From Ilumatobacteraceae bacterium (GTDB lineage: Bacteria; Actinomycetota; Acidimicrobiia; Acidimicrobiales; Ilumatobacteraceae), in the NCBI GenBank assembly GCA_023263465.1, contig JALQWV010000163.1, positions 1 through 5,300 on the forward strand: DNA of 5,300 bases, written 5' to 3'. This document shows positions 1 through 5,300 of the stretch, in pieces. The position numbers and the translations under genes are program-made. How positions within the stretch are numbered: position 1 is the stretch's first letter; each line of letters starts with the position of its first letter. The notes beneath the pieces are model-generated. The model worked only from the letters and a program-made list of their open reading frames with translations, did no database searches and was not told where the DNA came from.

Positions 1-43
<43 letters not shown>

Positions 44-52
44 TCGTAGAAG

Positions 53-80
53 TTGTACGGTAGCGAGCACACCATAGAGA
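53..80 (+). promoter_or_regulatory. weak candidate promoter for the coiled-coil gene
   Basis: TTGTAC at 53-58 and TAGAGA at 75-80, separated by 16 bases, are the best plus-strand pair upstream of the gene at 123. The -10 box lacks the final T. It would give a 5' leader of roughly 35 bases. The element overlaps the proposed tRNA promoter on the other strand, so the two could interfere with each other. This is a weak call; the transcript could also begin elsewhere in the spacer. Confidence 0.2.
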
Positions 81-86
81 TAGCAA
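57..86 (-). promoter_or_regulatory. candidate promoter of the tRNA-fMet gene
   Basis: On the minus strand, TTGCTA (plus 86-81) lies 18 bases upstream of TACCGT (plus 62-57), which fits the actinobacterial TANNNT form of the -10 element. The -10 box ends 13 bases before the mature tRNA 5' end, leaving room for a short 5' leader to be removed by RNase P. Spacing and position are good, but both boxes are only partial matches, so this is a by-eye assignment. Confidence 0.4.
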
Positions 87-94
87 CCTTTCCC

Positions 95-125
95 AAAAAA
101 CACCTGCATCACCACACCCACCATG
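95..125 (+). promoter_or_regulatory. C/A-rich leader without Shine-Dalgarno before the ATG at 123
   Basis: The bases just before the ATG are almost only A and C (ending ACCACACCCACC), with one G in the 28 bases from 95 to 122 and no purine-rich AGGAGG-like stretch at the usual 5-10 base spacing. The start is still well fixed by the in-frame stop at 81-83 and the lack of other starts. Initiation is therefore either on an unstructured leader or on a leaderless transcript; both are common in Actinobacteria, and the sequence does not decide between them. Confidence 0.5.
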
Positions 126-506
126 GCACTTTTCGCTCGAACTCCAAAAGCAACCGTAAGTGATCTTGATGAACTTCGCACAGAACTGCAATCACTTCGT
201 TCAGAAGTCACCAAACGTACCAACGAACTGTCGCTTATATCCGCTGCAATAAACACTCTTGAGCAACGCCTTACGGTGTTTGATGGTCGCCTCTCTGCTT
301 CAAACGCCGAAATGTCAAATCAGTTGCATGAATTAGGAAATGAAATTCAAGCACTTCTTGAAAAACAGGAAGATCCTGCATCACTCGCCGCTGTAGAGCA
401 ACTCCGTATTAACCAAACAAGGATTGCTAACGAGCAAGCCCGTTACGAAATTGCTTTCCGTCAAGACCTTGCAATGCTTGCGGAGATTATTCGTGAATCT
501 CGGTAG
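123..506 (+). CDS. small coiled-coil protein of unknown function
   Basis: I do not recognise a named family. The 127-residue product has no signal peptide, membrane segment or cysteine, and should be a cytoplasmic, rod-like, probably oligomeric protein. After a short basic N-terminus (MALFARTPKA), hydrophobic residues follow 3-4 heptad spacing: L15, L18, L22, L25, V29; then I43, L46, L50, F53, L57; then L68, L71, I75, L78. A break at E83-D84-P85 separates a second helix (about 86-124) with the motif NEQARYEIAFRQDLAML, the part most likely to be conserved and to bind a partner. ATG at 123 is the only plausible start: the frame meets a stop at 81-83 with no ATG between, and the next Met is residue 64. 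No Shine-Dalgarno sequence precedes it. It is divergent from the tRNA and convergent with the UPF0182 gene, three bases away, so it is probably monocistronic. Even codon use and a clean long frame support a real gene. Confidence 0.85.
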   Translation: MALFARTPKATVSDLDELRTELQSLRSEVTKRTNELSLISAAINTLEQRLTVFDGRLSASNAEMSNQLHELGNEIQALLEKQEDPASLAAVEQLRINQTRIANEQARYEIAFRQDLAMLAEIIRESR

Positions 507-520
507 CGATTAGTTACCGA
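500..520. terminator. short hairpin spanning both convergent stop codons, possible bidirectional terminator
   Basis: Bases 500-506 (TCGGTAG) pair with 514-520 (TTACCGA) as six Watson-Crick pairs plus one G-T (G-U in plus-strand RNA) next to the loop; the loop is 507-513. The stem contains the plus-strand stop TAG (504-506), and the loop and 3' arm cover the minus-strand stop TAA (512-510). There is no T-run on either side, so it is not a classical intrinsic terminator. Actinobacterial terminators often lack U-tracts, which keeps the idea open, but a 7-bp stem is modest and could be chance. Confidence 0.25.
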
Positions 521-3443
521 TAATCTGCAGTGCTTGTCTCACAAGTTCTCGCGCTTGTGACAACTTCAATTGATACGTTGCAAAATCTGGTGGTGTTTGT
601 GCCAATGCAGCATCTGCTTGGTCAAACAATGTTTCGGCTTGTGCCAATAAATCCGGTGCGGTCTGTGCACCGGAAGGAACACTGCTTGGCACCGTGGTCG
701 CCGTTGTTCCACTGGTATCTGGAGTAGTCGCATCTGGTGTGGGAACCTGACTTTCGCCAACTCGATCACCGAGTGAACCCGTGTATCCAGGGAACAATCT
801 GGTGATTGCCGTTGTTAAATCGTCTGCAATCACCACCTTGTTGTTATAAGACGCAAGGATTTTTCGCACGAACACTTGACGAGCAGATGCATCATCAGGT
901 CGAACAAAGAGCGGTCGAACATAGACCAATCCCTTTGCAACAGGCACCATTTGCAGATCGCCGAATACCACTCGGGACCCACGCTGATCAAGCAGTGTTA
1001 CTTGCTGAGAAACCGTTGGATCACTACCAAATTCTGCGGCGACTGTTGCAGGACCTTCTGGCAATGGCTCACTAACGGTGTACACCTTCAACTCGCCATA
1101 AGTTCGAGGATCACTTGATACAACCATGAGTGCGCGTAATTCTTTACGCGCATTATCTGAAGAGAATGGAACAAAAGGGCGGAGCATCGAAAACACGCCA
1201 TTAGTTTCGGTTGCTCCAGGTGCATGGAAGATGGTGAAATACGGCTCAAATCGAGCAACGTTTGCATCTTGCACATTGATCAAATCGGGTGTTAACGCAG
1301 GATCAACTGCGCCAATTACTCCCGTTGATGCTTCGGGCTCACCCGGCGGGGCTTGAGCAACGCTCCACGCCGCATCACGATTAAAAAACAGCGTTGGATC
1401 ATTGAATTGATAGCGACCATACATGTTGGTTTGCACTCGGAACAGGTCTTCTGGGTAGCGGAAGTGGGCTATCAAATCCGTTGAAGCTTCTGAAACCGGC
1501 GTGAGCAGTTTTGGAAATACTTTGCCCCAGGTATTTGCAATTGGATCGTTTGCGTCCACTTGGTAAAACGTTGCTTCGCCAGAATATGCATCCACAACTA
1601 CTTTCACGCTATTGCGAACATAATTGAATGTTGTATTGAGACCCGATCCAGCAGGCAACTGATCGGTATTTGCTGTTTGCGAGTTCGGGTAACGGCTGGT
1701 AGTCGTAAACGCATCAAGGATCCATACCACTTTCCCATCAACTACTGCTGGATAAGGATCAGCGTCGTAGTTGAAAAAAGGAGCAATCTTTTGTACTCGC
1801 TCTTTCACATTGCGAATCCACATGATGCGCGAATCAGTCGAAATGAGATTTGAGCCAAACAGATTGAACTCACTAAAGTTCAATGCAAACGCAACTCGCC
1901 GAACAGACGATGAAAGTTTTACTCCACCAGTTCCCGTGTATGAAGTTGCTTTCGTGTCAGGACAGGCTTGTTCAATTTGATTGGTTCCAACTATTGAATA
2001 TCCTTCTAGCCCTTCGCCTACATACAGCTGTGGAGTTTTTACTCCAAGATCGATGTAAGTCGGACGACCATCAGTGGTGACACGACTTGCCGGTGCGGCA
2101 ACAAGCCCGCAGCCATGCGTGTATATCAAGTGACGCGAAACCCATGTGCGGTTTGGAATACCGTCAGTATTGAGTTCTCGTGCCCCGAGGATTACTTGTT
2201 GCAATCGACCATCAATGACGTACCGGTCAACGTCTAGGTCGCGAATTGCATAGAACGATGTCTTTCCTTCATCCAAGGCGAAACGATCGCGCATTTCCAA
2301 TGGATCTAGCTGGCGGACATCGCGGAGCGGGGTCTCATTTGCTGAAACATCGGTTGCGCTGATCGGGCCAAACGTCAGAGACTCCTGTGCAACTGCATCA
2401 ATATTGAATGCTGCTTTCGTCGCAACCAAGTTGTGCTCAATATATGGAAGTTCTTTCGTGCTTACGTTTGGCTGAACTGAAAAGCGTTGAATTACTGCGG
2501 GATAGATAGTTCCCGCGACGACTGCGACCAGCATCCACATCAAAGTTGCAAGTACTGGAATTCTCCAACCCTTTTGTCGAACATTCCACAAGAACAATGC
2601 CGCAACTGCGAATGACACCAGGATCATCAAGTTGATTGCCGGCAATTGAGCATTCACATCGGTGTATGTGGCACCTTGAACAACGCCCCGATTTGAACTA
2701 GTAAGTGAAAAACGCGATAACCAATAACTTGCAGCCCTAATGATGGCAAGTCCCGCAAACAGCACGGATAAATGCGCTTTTGCCTGAGGCGTAACTTTGC
2801 GACCCTGAACCTGCAAGCGAATTCCACCGTTGAGGTAATGAATCGCGGCCGTGACAATGGTGATGAGCACAAGCGCTCCAAATAGCCAATTCACAACAAA
2901 TTCGGCAAACGGCAATCGGAATACGTAGAAACTGATGTCCTGATTGAACAAAGGTTCTTTAATTCCAAAAGACTGGTGGTTCCTAAACAACAACCACTCC
3001 TGCCACTGCGTCATTGCGGGCAGTCCGACCATGAGTCCAAGTACCACTGAAAGAACTGATCTTACGATCCACTGTTTGCCACCAACCAAATGTCGGTAAC
3101 CGGCAAGTGCTTTTTCTTCTGGAGATGGCGCAATTGACTCTGGTGCGATCCGATCAGCGAGCCAACCATTAACCAGCATTAAGACTGCGAAAGCCGCTAC
3201 AAACACCAAGCCCAACAAAGCCTTTACACCAAGCGTTCCCCAAAACACATCGGTGCGGTCAAGTGAACCGAACCATAAGGCGTCAACATAGAAACCTGAA
3301 ATGCTCCGCGCAGATAGAAATAAAACAACGATCAGTCCAATAACTGCAGTTGCAACTATGCGACCACGACCTGGGCGCTTTAAGCGAAATCCGCCTTTAG
3401 GGTTACGCGGACGTCGTGGGGGTAAGTCTGAAGGGATGCGCAC
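510..3443 (-). CDS. UPF0182 (COG1615) family membrane protein
   Basis: A 977-residue integral membrane protein of the UPF0182 family (same family as M. tuberculosis Rv0064); molecular function unknown. A basic N-terminus (RPRNPKGGFRLKRPGRGR) is followed by seven hydrophobic segments near residues 29-48, 73-93, 127-143, 180-203, 224-242, 269-287 and 295-317, then a large, probably extracytoplasmic region. Family hallmarks seen: GFYVDALWF (50-58), NQDISFYVFRLP (167-178), GATYTDVNAQLP (257-268), YPAVIQRFSVQPN (314-326), APFFNYDADPYP (554-565), VVWILDAFTT (572-581), YPEDLFRVQTNMYGRY (663-678). A Thr/Ser/Pro linker (about 901-930) leads to a final helix (930-974), as is usual in the family. Length is normal; no frameshift. 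The only two cysteines, C445 and C494, are both in the extracytoplasmic part. The start is GTG; in the same frame a stop lies about ten codons upstream with no other start between. It follows the DivIVA-like gene by 10 bases, so is probably co-transcribed with it. Confidence 0.96.
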   Translation of the reverse strand: MRIPSDLPPRRPRNPKGGFRLKRPGRGRIVATAVIGLIVVLFLSARSISGFYVDALWFGSLDRTDVFWGTLGVKALLGLVFVAAFAVLMLVNGWLADRIAPESIAPSPEEKALAGYRHLVGGKQWIVRSVLSVVLGLMVGLPAMTQWQEWLLFRNHQSFGIKEPLFNQDISFYVFRLPFAEFVVNWLFGALVLITIVTAAIHYLNGGIRLQVQGRKVTPQAKAHLSVLFAGLAIIRAASYWLSRFSLTSSNRGVVQGATYTDVNAQLPAINLMILVSFAVAALFLWNVRQKGWRIPVLATLMWMLVAVVAGTIYPAVIQRFSVQPNVSTKELPYIEHNLVATKAAFNIDAVAQESLTFGPISATDVSANETPLRDVRQLDPLEMRDRFALDEGKTSFYAIRDLDVDRYVIDGRLQQVILGARELNTDGIPNRTWVSRHLIYTHGCGLVAAPASRVTTDGRPTYIDLGVKTPQLYVGEGLEGYSIVGTNQIEQACPDTKATSYTGTGGVKLSSSVRRVAFALNFSEFNLFGSNLISTDSRIMWIRNVKERVQKIAPFFNYDADPYPAVVDGKVVWILDAFTTTSRYPNSQTANTDQLPAGSGLNTTFNYVRNSVKVVVDAYSGEATFYQVDANDPIANTWGKVFPKLLTPVSEASTDLIAHFRYPEDLFRVQTNMYGRYQFNDPTLFFNRDAAWSVAQAPPGEPEASTGVIGAVDPALTPDLINVQDANVARFEPYFTIFHAPGATETNGVFSMLRPFVPFSSDNARKELRALMVVSSDPRTYGELKVYTVSEPLPEGPATVAAEFGSDPTVSQQVTLLDQRGSRVVFGDLQMVPVAKGLVYVRPLFVRPDDASARQVFVRKILASYNNKVVIADDLTTAITRLFPGYTGSLGDRVGESQVPTPDATTPDTSGTTATTVPSSVPSGAQTAPDLLAQAETLFDQADAALAQTPPDFATYQLKLSQARELVRQALQIIGN

Positions 3444-3456
3444 GCAGAGGAGATTA
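3441..3456 (-). promoter_or_regulatory. GTG start of the UPF0182 gene, probably translationally coupled
   Basis: The upstream gene stops with TAA (plus 3456-3454) and the UPF0182 gene starts with GTG (plus 3443-3441), leaving the 10-base spacer TCTCCTCTGC on the coding strand. The spacer has no Shine-Dalgarno sequence; it is pyrimidine-rich. With a non-ATG start, no ribosome site and such a short gap, initiation by ribosomes that have just finished the upstream gene is the simplest explanation, which would tie the output of the two proteins together. This is inference from spacing. Confidence 0.5.
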
Positions 3457-5300
3457 GTCGCCTATTGGCGCAATAAGGCATCGGCATCCGGCGTGTGCAG
3501 TCGGATGAATATGCCCCGTTGGGAATTCGCTACCAAGGTCTGTTGACCCTGCCAACGAATTGTCTTCAGCATCCGCACAACTTGGACCGTTTGGGTCGAC
3601 CATCCAACACACTGGTGTTCCTTGGTCTAACACCAAATAAGCACCACGGCTATACGCCATGCGAGCGATATCTGAAACTTGTTGCTCAACTCGTTGCAAT
3701 TTCATTTCGCGATACACACTGCGAATTAGGTTTGACATTTCGTCTTTGTCACCGTTACTTTGTTCAACTGCACGCTGAATCTTCTCGCGCAAAGGTCGAA
3801 TGGTTGATTCGTCTATTGTTCGTGAAACAACTTGCATCACTGCGCTGCGAGTGACACGCTTGCGCAAATCTGCTTTCAAACTTTTTGACAAACTTTGAGC
3901 ACCAGCCATAGCAGCTGAAATAATGTCTTCTGAAAGTGCGTCCACATACATCTGTAGGTGTTCGTCAGCCGAAGGCAAAACTTTCTCTAACGCAACTACT
4001 GATTTCTTGCCTTGCAGATAGGTAAGCATTGAGTTTTCTTCGTCAGCCAATACCCGCTTCATTTTTCGCGTAATTAACACCATGATCGGTTCAAGAACTT
4101 CGTCGCGATGGTCAAAAACACCTTGATCTACCTTGGGAACGACCACTTTGGGCTTGGTGGTTCGCGCAACCTCTGCGGTGTTTGTCTGCTTGAGACGAGC
4201 AAACAGGTCATCCACTGATTTCTTTTGTGGATGTGAAGAGGCTGGCTCTTTCTTTGCTCTTACAGGTTCTACCTCCTCAACAACTGGCTTTACTGCTTCG
4301 CTTGGTACCTGTGGAGCCTCGACTTCTTTGCGCTTTTTGCCAAACAATTGGACCACTTCAGCAATGTGCTCTTCGGCTGGTGGCTCTGACGATGGATGTT
4401 CGGACATCCCAGTAGGAGCATCTTGCATAGCGACAACTACGGCATCCGGAACCTCTTCAATTACTTCCTCAACCACGATCGTTTCTTCAACTTCAAGGAT
4501 TTCTTCAGTCTCAACAGTTACCGAATCAATGGATTCAGCAATTACGCCAACCACCTTTTCGCCTTCAATGGATTCTGAGGATTGTGGAATTGCATCAGGC
4601 TCTTTGGTGTAATCAAAAAAGATTGGGGCTGTTGCATCGACGGGCGTGTTGAGTCCACTGATTCGTGCAACTTCTTCAGACAGCTCATCAAACTCTGTCA
4701 AATCACCTACGACATCATTGGCTGCAAGACGTGCCCGATCAAAAGCAGCCACTAAACGATCGCGGTCATGAATGAGATGTTCAATTTGTTCGCGTGCCAA
4801 CTCACGACGGCGCGCCAATTCACTAAGTACTTTCTCGCGATACTCACGAGCTTCAGTAACCATTTCACGACCTTGCTGTTTGGCAAGTTCAATTTCGGCC
4901 TCAACATCCGCTACCGCATCGTTTCGCTTGCGTGAAGCTTCAATTTCAGCCTCTTGGCGAATACGTGCGGCATCAGAACTTGCCTCACGCACTAAACGCT
5001 CTGCTGTTTCTGCTGCACGTGCAATTTGCTGTTTTGCAGCCTCGCGAGCAGAGGTAAGTACTCGAGCAGTTTCCTCGCCAAGAAGTGCGGTCACCATTTC
5101 TTCGTCCAATGCGCCAGGCGAAGAAAGCCCACGGGTTTGCATTGCACGAAGCTCGCTTTCTAAAAAGCGTTCGCGCTCCTGCAATCGGGCCAGTTCTGCG
5201 GAAACGCCGCGCAGTAAGTCACGTACTTCCTCTTGTTCAAATCCACGCCTAACTACGCTGAATTGCGCAGACCCAACGGCCGCCGGCGAGGACGGGTCGG
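3454..5300 (-). CDS. DivIVA-like coiled-coil protein with C-terminal phage Mu gpF-like Cys/His domain (5' end outside window)
   Basis: The frame stays open to the right edge, so at least 614 residues are visible (numbered from the first full codon, 5298-5296) and the start is missing. Residues 13-29 (FSVVRRGFEQEEVRDLL) match the DivIVA N-terminal pattern: a hydrophobic residue, RRG, an aromatic, then E-V-x-x-L. A charged coiled coil covers about 35-205, including LLGEETARVL (72-81). Residues 221-348 form an acidic, Val/Glu/Pro-rich, probably disordered linker, then KKSVDDLFARLKQ (359-371) and a mostly helical region (391-548). The last 70 residues resemble the Mu gpF / SPP1 gp7 minor head protein domain: an A-R-x-A-Y-x-x-G helix, C564-W565, C574, D579-N580, FPTGH (592-596), H598, H602 and a final GCRC (C605, C607). 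All four cysteines lie here, so zinc binding is plausible. DivIVA proteins are membrane-curvature or polar scaffolds. There is no signal peptide or membrane segment in the visible part. The gene leads into the UPF0182 gene. The fused architecture is read directly; the domain names rest on motif recall. Confidence 0.85.
   Translation of the reverse strand, partial: DPSSPAAVGSAQFSVVRRGFEQEEVRDLLRGVSAELARLQERERFLESELRAMQTRGLSSPGALDEEMVTALLGEETARVLTSAREAAKQQIARAAETAERLVREASSDAARIRQEAEIEASRKRNDAVADVEAEIELAKQQGREMVTEAREYREKVLSELARRRELAREQIEHLIHDRDRLVAAFDRARLAANDVVGDLTEFDELSEEVARISGLNTPVDATAPIFFDYTKEPDAIPQSSESIEGEKVVGVIAESIDSVTVETEEILEVEETIVVEEVIEEVPDAVVVAMQDAPTGMSEHPSSEPPAEEHIAEVVQLFGKKRKEVEAPQVPSEAVKPVVEEVEPVRAKKEPASSHPQKKSVDDLFARLKQTNTAEVARTTKPKVVVPKVDQGVFDHRDEVLEPIMVLITRKMKRVLADEENSMLTYLQGKKSVVALEKVLPSADEHLQMYVDALSEDIISAAMAGAQSLSKSLKADLRKRVTRSAVMQVVSRTIDESTIRPLREKIQRAVEQSNGDKDEMSNLIRSVYREMKLQRVEQQVSDIARMAYSRGAYLVLDQGTPVCWMVDPNGPSCADAEDNSLAGSTDLGSEFPTGHIHPTAHAGCRCLIAPIGD

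Noticed and set aside
3613..3626. Inverted repeat GGTGTT...AACACC near 3614-3634 as a terminator or regulatory hairpin.
   Set aside because: It sits inside the DivIVA-like coding region, codes for the well-conserved-looking stretch before C564, and has no T-run; most likely chance pairing.
3495..3854. Plus-strand open frame of 119 codons opposite the C-terminal part of the DivIVA-like gene.
   Set aside because: It lies fully antisense to a well-supported domain, and its translation shows no recognisable motif.
4133..4612. Plus-strand open frame of 159 codons, rich in Ser and Thr, opposite the DivIVA-like gene.
   Set aside because: It is the antisense reflection of the Glu/Val/Pro-rich linker codons; the low-complexity composition follows from the real gene and there is no ribosome site or recognisable domain.
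3454..5184. Taking the TTG at 5184 as the true start of the DivIVA-like protein.
   Set aside because: The frame stays open for 38 further codons to the window edge and those codons encode the DivIVA-like RRG-F-E-x-x-EV motif. Starting at 5184 would remove it. The real start lies beyond 5300.
3454..5300. A prophage or prophage remnant, suggested by the phage-head-like C-terminal domain.
   Set aside because: No portal, terminase, capsid, integrase or lysis gene is visible, and the flanking genes look like ordinary chromosomal genes with similar composition.

Overview
The window looks like a chromosomal housekeeping region of an actinobacterium. The main reasons are a full-length UPF0182 (COG1615) membrane protein, a family typical of Actinobacteria, and a DivIVA-type coiled-coil protein whose style resembles proteins I associate with Acidimicrobiia. 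By eye the base composition is near half G+C, low for the phylum, which would suit a planktonic (freshwater or marine) Acidimicrobiia-like lineage. The taxonomic placement is inference; the phylum is better supported than the class.

Layout, left to right: (1) 1-43, minus strand: the 5' part of an initiator tRNA-fMet(CAT), cut by the window edge in the anticodon stem. (2) 44-122: a 79-bp divergent intergenic spacer holding the likely tRNA promoter and the start region of the next gene. (3) 123-506, plus strand: a 127-residue, almost entirely coiled-coil protein of unknown function. (4) 507-509: a 3-base convergent gap; a short hairpin spans both stop codons. (5) 510-3443, minus strand: a 977-residue UPF0182 protein with seven predicted membrane helices and a large extracytoplasmic region, starting at GTG. 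(6) 3454-5300, minus strand: a large protein, open at the right edge, with a DivIVA-like N-terminus, a long coiled coil, an acidic linker, a helical region, and a C-terminal Cys/His module resembling the phage Mu gpF / SPP1 gp7 minor head protein domain.

Genes 6 and 5 are transcribed in that order, 10 bases apart, and are probably one operon. DivIVA proteins are cytoplasmic scaffolds at curved or polar membrane and UPF0182 is an integral membrane protein, so a shared envelope or cell-pole role is a reasonable hypothesis that the sequence does not prove. The most unusual item is the joining of a DivIVA-like N-terminus to a phage-head-type Cys/His module in what otherwise looks like a normal cellular gene. 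No mobile element, CRISPR array or complete prophage is visible.
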